Below are positions 1 through 8,543 of a DNA stretch of 64,000 nt, in pieces. Source of the stretch: Streptomyces lushanensis (GTDB lineage: Bacteria; Actinomycetota; Actinomycetes; Streptomycetales; Streptomycetaceae); contig NZ_MAUD01000081.1 in assembly GCF_001700515.1 (NCBI RefSeq), forward strand, positions 1 through 64,000, written 5' to 3'. The translations under genes were made by a program, and so were the position numbers. Numbering within the stretch: position 1 is the stretch's first letter; each line of letters starts with the position of its first letter. Below the pieces are notes generated by a model that was given only the letters and a program-made list of their open reading frames with translations, was not told where the DNA came from and did no database searches.

Positions 1-1
1 C

Positions 2-127
2 CACACCGCCGGCCACGCCTTCCCCGGCACGACCACTAAATGGATCCGCACCCAGCAGCGCGCCTGGAACCAGCTCCACCCCCACCAACAACACCTCCTC
101 ACCACCACCGGACTCATCACAGGCTGA
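2..127 (+). CDS. C-terminal fragment of a helicase-associated-domain protein (partial, runs off the window)
   Basis: The window opens inside a reading frame encoding about 41 residues and ending in TGA. It is rich in Trp, Gln and His (KWIRTQQRAWNQL). This resembles the C-terminal helicase-associated repeats of large actinomycete DEAD/DEAH helicases, where W-x-x-x-Q-R-x-x-W-x-x-L units recur. Only the last unit is visible, so the start and the helicase core lie upstream and the assignment rests on this motif alone. Such proteins are common on Streptomyces plasmids and chromosome arms. Confidence 0.5.
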   Translation, partial: HTAGHAFPGTTTKWIRTQQRAWNQLHPHQQHLLTTTGLITG

Positions 128-255
128 CCATCCATCACTCGCTCCCCCTTTACAGCGCTGGGAGATGGGCCCGATACGCAGGCCCGCGTGTACGAAACCT
201 TTCCGCACTTGATCGCGCACAGCTACGATGGCGTTCTTTGCGGTGAGGGGGAAGG

Positions 256-1196
256 GTGAAGTTCGAGCAGCGGATGTATGCCCGCCTCAAGTTCCTCGAT
301 CTGATGGCCGACCTCTACGAATCCGCGTTCGAGGACTTCTTTCACCGAGTCATGGTCACGCGCTACCCGAGTTTCCTGGATGTCCGGACCCACGGCAATC
401 TCGGCGATCAAGGTGCGGACGGGCTCACCCTCCACAGTCGCAAGCTCTACGCCTGCTACGCCCCGCAGACCGGGGGCGCCTCCGCCGTCAAAACGAAGTT
501 CACCAAAGACCTGGCCAGCGCCGTGCGACAGCGCGATGGACAGTTCGACACCTTCGTCTTCGTCCACAACGACCGGCGAGGGATCCACCCCCAGGTCGCG
601 ACCATGCTCTCTACCGCAGACTCCGACCACCCGGCCCTGGATTTCGAGCAAATGGGCACCCGCCACATATGGCAGGAGTGCATGGGCCTCGACCTAGCCC
701 TCGCCGAAGACGTCCTGGGCTGCGAGATCCCGGTCAAGCCCACCGTGTACGGAATGGGCATGGACGACCTGGCACCGCTGCTACAGCACCTCAAGGAACT
801 GCGGGCCGAGGCCGATCCGCTCATGGAACTGCCCCAGGTGCGCGAAGAGAAGCTCGACTTCAACCAACTCCTGGGCGAGTCGCGTGACGCGCTTCTGCGC
901 GGCATGCGTCACACCCCCTGGTGGAGGCCTTCTACGCCGGAGGTATCCGGACTCTGGAACACGACGAGGTCGCACGCGGATTCCGTATTTTCTACGAACA
1001 GGTGCGCCAGGAGTATCAGAACCCCGACGACGTGCTGTGGCAGCTGGAAATGTACGTCCTGGGTAATGAGCGCCAGCGGCCCCAGGTGCACCGGGCGGCA
1101 TGGGTTGTCCTGGCGCACTTCTTCTTCCGCTGCGACATCTTCGAGGCACCTCCCAGCGACTGGAGCCCGGCGGGGCTGGTGAGCGCGCAGCCGTGA
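256..1196 (+). pseudogene. ABC-3C system effector-side protein with C-terminal ABC-3C domain (one frameshift)
   Basis: First gene of a three-gene cassette. The GTG at 256 starts a protein opening with a conserved YARLKFLDLMADLYESAFE stretch and containing HGNLGDQGADG, typical of the first component of ABC-three-component systems. These are predicted prokaryotic conflict systems in which this protein works with a small middle component and an SMC-like ATPase. The frame breaks in the C run at 914-918: after GMRHTP the homologous text resumes as LVEAFYAGGIRTLEHDEVARGF in another frame and ends at 1194-1196. One extra C would restore the gene, so this is either a recent loss of function or a homopolymer sequencing error. 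The stop overlaps the next start by 4 nt (GTGA). The family call is from memory of the motifs. Confidence 0.7.
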
Positions 1197-1459
1197 TCAC
1201 ACCTACCAAAGGGATCGCACCGGACCGCTGCCTGCTCGCGGTAGGCGCCCAGGTCCTCCTTCAGCTGGACCAGCCGCGGACTGTGAGCCAGACCTGGGCG
1301 CGGCTGAAGGCATGGCGTCGGGAGCACCACCACTACTCCCCGGTATCGTTCGGCTGGTTCGTCCTGTCCCTGGACGTCCTGTACGGGATCGGTGCGGTCG
1401 AACTGCACGACGACCTCCTTGTCGTTAGGAATGCAGATGCTGCGTCGCTTGAGCGCTGA
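1193..1459 (+). CDS. ABC-3C system middle component
   Basis: 88-residue protein starting at a GTG that overlaps the stop of the preceding gene (GTGA), which implies translational coupling. It contains the pattern CLLAVGAQVLLQLDQPRTVSQTW and a second half matching small winged-helix-like middle components (VSFGWFVLSLDVLYGIGAVE). Middle components sit between the effector-type protein and the ATPase in ABC-3C cassettes and are thought to bridge them. Gene order, size and overlap with both neighbours support the call. It is intact, unlike the gene before it. The exact middle-component subclass cannot be decided from sequence alone. Confidence 0.7.
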   Translation: MITPTKGIAPDRCLLAVGAQVLLQLDQPRTVSQTWARLKAWRREHHHYSPVSFGWFVLSLDVLYGIGAVELHDDLLVVRNADAASLER

Positions 1460-3185
1460 CGATTCCCGGTTCAAGGAGATCGCCTTCCAAGGCGGCCTGA
1501 ACCTGCTGCTCGCCGACAAGACCGAAGCCTCCACGTCCACCGACAGCCGCAACAGCGCCGGCAAGTCCAGCATGGTCGAGCTCGTCCACTTCCTGCTCGG
1601 CGCGAGTGGCAGCACCCGCAACCCGTTCGCCAAGCGGGCGCTGCGATCAACCACCTTCGGCTTGGACCTGGACTGGCCAGACGTGACCGAGACGCTGAAG
1701 GTACGCCGCAGCGGCGCACGGCCAGCGTTCGTCACCCTCCAACCCGACGTGACCACACCCGACCCGGACTCCCTGTTCGCCCTCGAGACGCAAGGCCAGG
1801 CCGAGGTCTCCATCGAGCAGTGGAACCATCTGATCGAGCAGAAGCTGTTCGGACTGCGCGGCGAACACCCCGGCGTCAGCGGCCGGACCCTGCTCTCCTA
1901 TCTCGCACGCCGGGTCTCGGCCCACGGCTTCAACGAAGCCGGACGCACCTTCTCCCGCCAGCCCGCCGCCGACGCCACCACCAACCTGGCCTACCTGCTC
2001 GGCCTGGACTGGCAGCTGGCCGACGGATACCGGCAGCTCGCCGCCCGCGACGCTACCCGCAAACAGCTCCGCAAAGCCGTGAACGACCCCGTATGGGGAC
2101 AGATCGTCGGCTCCACCGCTGACCTACGTGGCCAGATCGCGCTGGCCGAGGCCCAGGTCGAGCGCCTGCAAGGCCAGGTCGCCGCCTTCCAGGTTGTACC
2201 CGAGTACGAGCACCTCAAGGACCAGGCCGACGAGCTCAGTCGCCGCATCAAACAGCTTTCCCAGGACGATGTCATCGAGCAGTACAACCTCGACGAACTG
2301 CAACAGGCAGTCATCGAGACAGCCGACGTCGACACCCAGTACCTGCAGCCCGCCTACCGCGAACTCGGCATCGTTCTCAGCGACCAGGTCCGCCGCAGGT
2401 TCCAGGAGGTCGAGGCCTTCCACCACTCCATCGTGCGCAACCGGCGCCGCTTCCTGGACGAAGAGATCAGCGAGCTCACCGCACGGCTTGCCGAGCGCCG
2501 CACCGAGCGCGCCCGCTTGGGTGAGGAGCAGGCACAACTGCTGCGCCAGCTCGACGAAGGCGGCGCCCTGGAAGCACTGACGTCCCTCCAGCAGGCCCTC
2601 GCCCGCGAGCAAGCGGCCCTGGAGGCCTTGCGCCACCGCTACGACGCGGCCCAGACCCTGGAGTCCAGCTCCCGCCAGATCACCGCCAAACGCATCCAGC
2701 TCCAGCAGGCCGTCGAGACCGACCTCGACGAACGCGAACAGCAGACCCGCGAAGCCACCCTGCTGTTCTCCCGTTTCGCCCAGGCCCTCTACGGGCCCCG
2801 CGAGGCCTTCTTGGCCATCCAGGCCGGACGCGAGAGCCTGACGATCACCCCACGCATCGACAGCGACAACAGCCGCGGCATCGGCAACATGGTCATCTTC
2901 TGCTTCGACCTCACCCTTGCTGTCCTCGCCCACCGACACGGACGCGGCCCGGACTTCCTCATCCACGACAGCCACCTGTACGACGGCGTCGACGACCGTC
3001 AACTCAAGGCCGCACTGCAACTCACCGCAGACGTCACCCGCGAGGAGAACATGCAGTACATCGCCACCCTCAACACCGACGACCTCGCCAAAGCCACCCG
3101 CCTGGGCTTCAACGCCGAGCCATACACCCTCGAAACCATCCTGACGGACGCCCCGACCGGCGGACTCTTCGGCTTCCGCTACTGA
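1437..3185 (+). CDS. DUF2326-type SMC-like ATPase of the ABC-3C system
   Basis: About 582 residues. The N-terminus has a P-loop (SAGKSSMVELVHFLLG, near residue 45); the middle (residues 220-440) is charged, Gln/Arg/Glu-rich and coiled-coil-like; the C-terminus carries a Walker-B-like segment (DFLIHDSHLYDGVDDRQ). This is the layout of DUF2326 ABC/SMC-type ATPases, which couple ATP binding to nucleic-acid sensing in ABC-3C conflict systems. AGGA at 1427-1430 favours the ATG at 1437; an in-frame ATG at 1431 is the alternative. The start lies inside the 3' end of the middle-component gene, so all three genes are one operon. The frame is intact to the TGA at 3183. Confidence 0.85.
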   Translation: MLRRLSADDSRFKEIAFQGGLNLLLADKTEASTSTDSRNSAGKSSMVELVHFLLGASGSTRNPFAKRALRSTTFGLDLDWPDVTETLKVRRSGARPAFVTLQPDVTTPDPDSLFALETQGQAEVSIEQWNHLIEQKLFGLRGEHPGVSGRTLLSYLARRVSAHGFNEAGRTFSRQPAADATTNLAYLLGLDWQLADGYRQLAARDATRKQLRKAVNDPVWGQIVGSTADLRGQIALAEAQVERLQGQVAAFQVVPEYEHLKDQADELSRRIKQLSQDDVIEQYNLDELQQAVIETADVDTQYLQPAYRELGIVLSDQVRRRFQEVEAFHHSIVRNRRRFLDEEISELTARLAERRTERARLGEEQAQLLRQLDEGGALEALTSLQQALAREQAALEALRHRYDAAQTLESSSRQITAKRIQLQQAVETDLDEREQQTREATLLFSRFAQALYGPREAFLAIQAGRESLTITPRIDSDNSRGIGNMVIFCFDLTLAVLAHRHGRGPDFLIHDSHLYDGVDDRQLKAALQLTADVTREENMQYIATLNTDDLAKATRLGFNAEPYTLETILTDAPTGGLFGFRY

Positions 3186-3643
3186 CCTCCGCCACGCACC
3201 ACAGCCGAACTCAGCCCCCGGTCCCCCGGGTGCTGCCCAGCTCGGGCCCCGCCACCGACAACAGGGCATCACTTACCAACAATCGTTAGAAGTGAGCAAA
3301 CCGCAGAACACATAACCAGACCTGATCAATAAGCCTGCGACCTGAACAATCACCAGCTGACACCGCACCACCTCACCATTGACACCCCACCATCCCCAAC
3401 CGGGGGCCTTACCTCACGGACGAGCTACAACTGATCAGCGCAGGTCCCAGCCACGACCACTGATCAGAAACAACCACCCTGGACAGCCGCACTACGGAAA
3501 CTGGGCATGCAGTGGGCCTGACTCGGTCTGGCGCTGAGCCGCAGCTCGACAGCCCGGGCCGCAATGACCTGGGCTGTCGAGCTTGTACCTGCTCCGGCTT
3601 TGGAGGTGACGGCAGCTTGTATGGCTTCCTTGTGGGGGCGGAG
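3186..3643. other. Gene-free interval between convergent genes
   Basis: No supportable gene. The stretch is noticeably less GC-rich than its surroundings (especially 3270-3480) and contains several CTGATCA motifs. It separates the 3' end of the ABC-3C operon from the 3' end of the AbiJ-like gene on the other strand. No clear terminator hairpin was found by eye. Confidence 0.5.
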
Positions 3644-4705
3644 CTATGGAGCCAGCAACTGGTCGAAGAACCCGCTCATCATGAGCTTGGCAGCCTGTGG
3701 GTCCACGAACTCGGCTCCGCCAAACCGGTACACCTCGTACCCCTGAAGACGAATCCGCCGATCTTCTCGGACCATGTCAGCGTATCGGTCCGGTGCGACC
3801 TTCCCATCACGCGAGTAGTGCTCCTTCCCGTCCAGCTCGAGAACGTATCGGCGACCTCCGGAAGCGAGCATCAGGAAGTCCATCCGCTGCCGCGTCAGCA
3901 CCTTGCCTTCCGCCCGTTGATTCCGCTGATGCTGCGCCAAGGGGTCGTAATGGAGATACACCTGTGGCAACAGAGCTGGAAAGTCTCCGAAGCCTCGCTG
4001 CATCGCGTAATCCCAGTAGGTGTCCAGCAACAGCTGTTCCGGGGCGTTGAGTGACCCCCTCAGCCGCTTCAGGAGCGCCTGCAGCCTGAGATGCTCAGAC
4101 ATCCCGTACATGCCGTCCTGGAGGTGCCACCACTTGCTGAGTTCGCTCCAGGTGAGGCCCGAGGCTCCCACTGGGCGGTCATACAGCAGGCAGTGGTCCT
4201 TGTTCTTCGTGATCTCGATGACACCACCCGCGACGTCCCTCCAGACGATCTCTGGCTTCTGCGCGGCGGCGAAGATTAGGTTGCGCAGCTCGCCGCGCAA
4301 CCCCCGCAAGCCTCCGGTGAAGGTGGTCAGCTCGCGTCGTTCCAGCGCTGCGCGCGCTGGGGCGAAGACCCTGGTCAGGTCAGTAATGAGGCCATTGTTC
4401 TGCTCCATCCGGAACGAGTAGTAGCCCTGCTTGTCGTGAAAGGGGACCTCGAACTCGATACCGAGGCGGCGCAGAACGGCCTTGAGACACCGTATGACCG
4501 CTCCCGTCTCCGAGTTGTCCATCAGTCCGTCGTGCTCAGGGTCCTGGGGCAAGTCGTCGATCAGTAGGTCGATGAGAGCGTGCGCAGCCTCTTCGTCACC
4601 GCCGGCGGACGGGGCGGTGCGAAGCTCGTTGATGGCCGCGCGATTCAGCCTCGTGTATGAGTAGTGGTCACGCTGGACGGTTTCAAAGAAGAGTTTCTGC
4701 GGCAC
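3644..4705 (-). CDS. AbiJ-like protein with C-terminal PD-(D/E)xK-type nuclease domain
   Basis: 353 residues from a GTG preceded by GAGGGG. The middle (residues 135-195) contains RNLIFAAAQKPEIVW and LLYDRPVGASGLTWSELSKWW, and the C-terminal 90 residues carry RMDFLML (Asp276) and YVLELDGKEHY (Glu290, Asp292) followed by GYEVYRFGG. That spacing fits the DUF559/Vsr-like branch of PD-(D/E)xK nucleases. Both blocks recur in the broken gene just upstream (4893-6281), so the two are tandem paralogues. Related actinomycete proteins are classed with AbiJ-type abortive-infection proteins. A role as a phage-responsive nuclease is inferred. The N-terminal 130 residues differ from the paralogue and may be the variable sensor part. 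An ATG further upstream is possible but lacks a ribosome site. Confidence 0.65.
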   Translation of the reverse strand: MPQKLFFETVQRDHYSYTRLNRAAINELRTAPSAGGDEEAAHALIDLLIDDLPQDPEHDGLMDNSETGAVIRCLKAVLRRLGIEFEVPFHDKQGYYSFRMEQNNGLITDLTRVFAPARAALERRELTTFTGGLRGLRGELRNLIFAAAQKPEIVWRDVAGGVIEITKNKDHCLLYDRPVGASGLTWSELSKWWHLQDGMYGMSEHLRLQALLKRLRGSLNAPEQLLLDTYWDYAMQRGFGDFPALLPQVYLHYDPLAQHQRNQRAEGKVLTRQRMDFLMLASGGRRYVLELDGKEHYSRDGKVAPDRYADMVREDRRIRLQGYEVYRFGGAEFVDPQAAKLMMSGFFDQLLAP

Positions 4706-4892
4706 CTTGTCCCCCTCAGCCCTCGTCGTCCGGCAGAACCCGAACGCCGGAATGATGATCTCGCAGGCGACTGACATCCAGCAGGAACGGTGACGGACTC
4801 TGCACGCCGACACCGGGCGCGTCCCGACCTCTCTCCCACCGATGGTCACCCTCGTCGTCGGCGTCGTCGTGACCACAACCGTGAGACCCATA

Positions 4893-6281
4893 TCAGCCTC
4901 GGGCTGACAGCGGCACTTGAGATGGACCGGCGGGTGGGCGGTCAATGAGTTTGGTGAAGAAGCCGGCGAGCAGCGGCTGGGCGCGGTCCCGGTCGCTGAG
5001 TTCGTCGTGGCCGAGGCGGAACACCTCGTAGCCGCGGAACTTCAGGTCGCGGTCCCCGGCCATGGTCGCGGCGTATTTCGCACTGTCGGGTTCGGTCCCT
5101 TCGTTGCGGGTGTAGTGCTGCATGCCGTCGACTTCCAGCACCACTCGCCGGTTTCCCGGGAGCAGCATAAGGAAGTCCATCCGCAGGTTCTGCATGGCGT
5201 GCGCACCGCGTTGGCGAAGGGTCTTGGGGTCCCAGTGCAGCCATATCTCCGGCAGGAGGGCGGGCACGTCGTTCAAGTGGTCCCGGTTGGCGTGGTGGTA
5301 GTGCCAGAACAGGTTCTTCTGTCCTGGGGAGTTTGGTGGCAGAGAAGCCTCCATGCGGCTGTAGAGGGCCCGCGCCGCCTGCTCCTTATCAGTGATCTCC
5401 CGGGTTTCCTGCCACCAGGCCAGGAGGTCCCGCCAGAGCAGTCCCTCCTTGCCGACGGGGCGGTCGTAGACCAGCACCTCGTCGGCGCGCTCGGCTACCT
5501 CGATGTCGTTGTCGAGGGCGCTGGTGAAGCGGATGTCGGGCTTGCCCAGGGTGGCGAAAATGAGGTTACGCGGTCGGCGTGCGGTACCGCGGCCGTGCTC
5601 GACGAGCTGGAACTGGGGGTAGCCGTCTGCTTCTCCGTGCTGGCTCAGCTGGGCGCCCGCGGGGTTCAGGTGCCGGTTGGCCAGTTCAACGAAGCGGCGC
5701 TGCGCCGGCTCGTCGGGCAGGACGGTGGGGGATGCCAGGCCCTCGAGGAAGTGTCCGAAGCGGGGGTGCGGGGCTTCGAAGGCACCGAGCTGCAGTGCTC
5801 GGTCGTCCAGTCGTCCGGGAACCGGATCACGTGGCGCTCGATCTGGCTGCGCAGGCTGTTGGTCGCGGGGTGGTCCATCCGCCGAGTGGATCGTTGTCCA
5901 GGTGCCACAGTCGGCCCAGCAGGCCCATGAAGCGGTCCGGGTAGCCTAGGTGGTCGGCTAGTTCGAAGTCTCTGGCCAGCTCGCGCCTGGTCCGGCTCGG
6001 AATCTGCACATGGTGACGGTCGAGCCACAGAACATCCTGCAGCGCCATCCGTCCGGCCTGGCCGAGCTCCTCCTGCTCAAGGACCGCCTCGGCGACATCC
6101 GGCAGGCGGCCGTCCGGGCAGGCATTCAGGCTGGCCACCAGGCGCTCGTGCTTGGTGCTGCCCTCGCTGGACGCGGAAGACCGAGGCGCTCGCACAACGT
6201 CGGCAGTTCCTTCGCGGTGTAGCGCGTGTACAGCGTGAGGAGCACACCGTCAATCAGCCTCCGCAACCGCGCCATGTCCAT
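4893..6281 (-). pseudogene. AbiJ-NTD3-like protein with C-terminal nuclease domain, three frameshifts
   Basis: Read across three frame changes, this gives one protein of about 460 residues. It starts MDMARLRRLIDGVLLTLYT (GGGGGAA before the ATG at 6281), continues RTRRELARDFELADHLG, SLRSQIERHVIRFPDDW and LGAFEAPHPRFGHFLEGL, then RNLIFATLGKPDIRF, LVYDRPVGKEGLL and RMDFLMLLPGNRRVVLEVDG. The N-terminal half matches my recollection of the AbiJ N-terminal domain 3; the end is a PD-(D/E)xK-like nuclease shared with the neighbouring gene. The breaks lie near 6175, 5877 and 5785, and each is consistent with one missing base, so together they return to the starting frame. This is either a decayed gene or an assembly with base-deletion errors. 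It is divergent from the HEPN gene at 6394. Confidence 0.65.
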
Positions 6282-6393
6282 CGGTTCCCCCATCCCATGA
6301 TGATGAGCGACGCCCGGGCACGATTCCACCTGTCCGCTCACCTTGCCCAGCAGCCAAACTCGCGGTGCACTCCGTCACCGCCCCTCTACCTTG

Positions 6394-7300
6394 ATGGGCA
6401 TGTCGCACGAATCGATCCACGAGCACCTGCTGATATCGGCCCGGAAGTGGGCCCGTACGGCTGTCGACGCGTACCTGGAGGAGCCCATCGACCAGGACTT
6501 CGCCGTGCACCACATGGCGGTCGCGGTGGAGCACGCGTCCAAGACGTACCTGGCGTCCATCGCTCCCGTGCTCCTCGCGTCGGAGAAACAGCCGAGCGTG
6601 GACGACCTCCTGATCCTGAGCGGGAACGAAGACAAAACGAAGAAGGGCCGCGCCGGACTCAAGACCATCGGCGGAGAGGGAGCCATCCTCAGGGCAGCGC
6701 AGCTCCTCGGCCCCGAGCACAAGGCGCCTGCCAAGCTCAAGGAACTGCGGGAGTCCCGCAACGGCATCACCCACATGGGGTGGGGCCAGCCCGTGACCGA
6801 GTGCCGCGCACTCCTGGCTGCGGGCATCGAGCACATCAACGCGCTCCTGAAGGCCCTGCCGACAGAGCCCGATGGCTTTTGGGGCACGCACCTCGAAGCC
6901 TGCACCGCGCTGGTGGCCCAGGCCATGACCGAGATGGAGATCCGGTACCAGGCGAAACTCCGGCAGGCCCCGCGAGCGCTTCGCCGAGACCACCCGGCGC
7001 CTGTCCGAAGCCGAGATCGCCGAACTCGTCAGCAGTCTCTCCGCGCTGCCGACTGCCGCTCCGTGGCCGCTGTCGGTACCTGCAGAATGCCCCGCGTGCG
7101 GACACACCGGCTTCGCAAGTGGCCGGGACAAATCTGGAGAGTACGGGGAGGTCTGGTTCCTCCCCAGGCTCTTCGGGTGCCGCCTGTGCAGTCTCACACT
7201 CACGACGTGGGAACTCGACCTCGCGGGAATCAAGGGCCAGATACTCAACGAAGATGAAGAGCCCGACCCGGACTGGGAACCCGACTTCGAGACGTACTGA
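6394..7300 (+). pseudogene. HEPN-like protein with C-terminal zinc ribbon (one frameshift)
   Basis: The N-terminal 160 residues are helical and contain SRNGITHMG, an R-x4-H motif (Arg122, His127) typical of HEPN RNase domains. A frame change at the C run 6968-6971 (one extra C) interrupts the gene. The second frame encodes ERFAETTRRLSEAEIAELV, then a four-cysteine zinc ribbon (CPACGH ... CRLC) and an acidic tail ending at 7300. Removing one C gives a continuous protein of about 301 residues. HEPN domains act as toxins or RNases in abortive infection; here that is an inference from the motif and the defence-rich neighbourhood. The start could be ATG 6394 or ATG 6400, and neither has a strong ribosome site. 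Confidence 0.55.
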
Positions 7301-7304
7301 AGGC

Positions 7305-7792
7305 TCAGTCGGACGTCTTTCGGCTGCCGTGGTGCCCCATCACCGAGGAATTCGGACAATGCACGGCGCTGTTGTTCCTCGCGGCAATCTGCTGCGCGAG
7401 GACGGCGCGGTCGATGCACGGGGCGACGGCGGCGAAGACCAAGCGCCGGAGCTCGGCCGACTCCAACGCCTCCACCTCACACTGCACCGGGTGCTCGATG
7501 TCGAAACCGTAACGGCGGGCGAAGGCCGGCCAACTCGGGTCGCGGCGCTTTCCCTCGGTTGCCGGGTCCCATACGCGCGCATCTGCTCGTAGGTGAGCAG
7601 CGCCCGGGTCACCGAGCTCCAGCGGCCCGTGCGCTCCACCCAGTCCCGCTCGATGTTCTCACCCGAGCAGTCGAAGTCGCCGACCACTGCAAGGTGGGCT
7701 TCGCGGTGCTCGTGGGCGACAAGGGCGCGGACGACGTCGGCGTAGGACTGGGAGCCGAAACCCACAACACACCAGGCCAACCAGCACCCCAC
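7305..7792 (-). pseudogene. Toprim-domain-like protein, truncated and frameshifted relic
   Basis: The frame reads ADVVRALVAHEHREAHLAVVGDFDCSGENIERDWVERTG, resembling the Toprim-type segment (DxDxSGxxIxRD) of a protein family found on actinomycete mobile elements. It shifts frame near 7540 and continues as HPVQCEVEALESAELRRLVFAAV to the stop at 7305. The N-terminal part of the family is missing: upstream sequence does not continue the homology. The residue pattern and GC3 bias indicate former coding sequence. It lies between the HEPN gene and the DUF6308 gene and is probably non-functional. Confidence 0.5.
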
Positions 7793-7846
7793 GCACCAGC
7801 AAGCCGCCTCCGAGCGTCAGCATTTGACCGTCCCTGCGGTGGGTCC

Positions 7847-8542
7847 TCAGGGGCAACGGTGGCCCGGGGCAGGGTGGGCCATCCAAACCGCGACATCGGC
7901 GACCCGTAGCGCGCTGACCGTCTCGGGCAGGCCCGCACTCTGCCGCAGGCCAAGGAGCCGGTGGTGCAAGGCCGCATCGTCCTCGCGCAGGGCGGTGCGC
8001 AGATCGGTCCAGAACGACGGCGGGTGGCCGAGCGCACAGCGCACGACCCGGTCGTAGACCGGCAGCAGCCGCGGCCGCTTACGGGCTAAGAGCTTCCCGG
8101 CGATCACCCACCCAATCTTGTACTGGTCCTCCAACAAGCACCAGGCCCGGTACGCTGGCGAGCCGTCCGCGACGATCGAGACATCGGCGTCGGACAGATC
8201 GGTGTCGGAAGGGATACTTCGCAGCAGTTCGGACAGTTGGGTGCCCAGCGGGCCTTCCAGCAGGTCAAGGGCGACGGGCGCGGGGACGGTCACCGACAGG
8301 GTCTGCACAGCTACCAGGTCCTCTGCGGTGAACCGGTCCGCGACCTGCAGACGGTCACCCCCGCCTGCCAGGTGCTCGAACCGGCCCCCCGTGAACGCTC
8401 CGGCGCCCGGGGGCAGGCCGATCCCGAAGTAGCGGCGCAGGTCGTCCACCACCTGCTCCGCATCCAGAACGGCGTGCAGGCGCTGCCTCACCACGGACGG
8501 CTCCCCGCCAGAGGAACCAGGCCCCGTGACGAGCTCGTTCAT
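7847..8542 (-). CDS. DUF6308 family protein
   Basis: 231 residues from the ATG at 8542, chosen because the stop of the upstream gene (TGA at 8544-8546) lies one base before it, implying translational coupling. The sequence contains LLEDQYKIGWVIAGKLLARKRPRLLPVYD and ends with VADVAVWMAHPAP, which I recognise as the DUF6308 family of actinomycetes. The family's function is unknown. The Lys/Arg-rich KxLARKRP...PVYD stretch suggests nucleic-acid binding, but no catalytic motif is evident. Its tight link to the RNRIAH-motif protein suggests a common job, possibly as antidote or partner (inference). An ATG at 8563, overlapping the upstream gene, is the alternative start. Confidence 0.7.
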   Translation of the reverse strand: MNELVTGPGSSGGEPSVVRQRLHAVLDAEQVVDDLRRYFGIGLPPGAGAFTGGRFEHLAGGGDRLQVADRFTAEDLVAVQTLSVTVPAPVALDLLEGPLGTQLSELLRSIPSDTDLSDADVSIVADGSPAYRAWCLLEDQYKIGWVIAGKLLARKRPRLLPVYDRVVRCALGHPPSFWTDLRTALREDDAALHHRLLGLRQSAGLPETVSALRVADVAVWMAHPAPGHRCP

Positions 8543-8543
8543 C

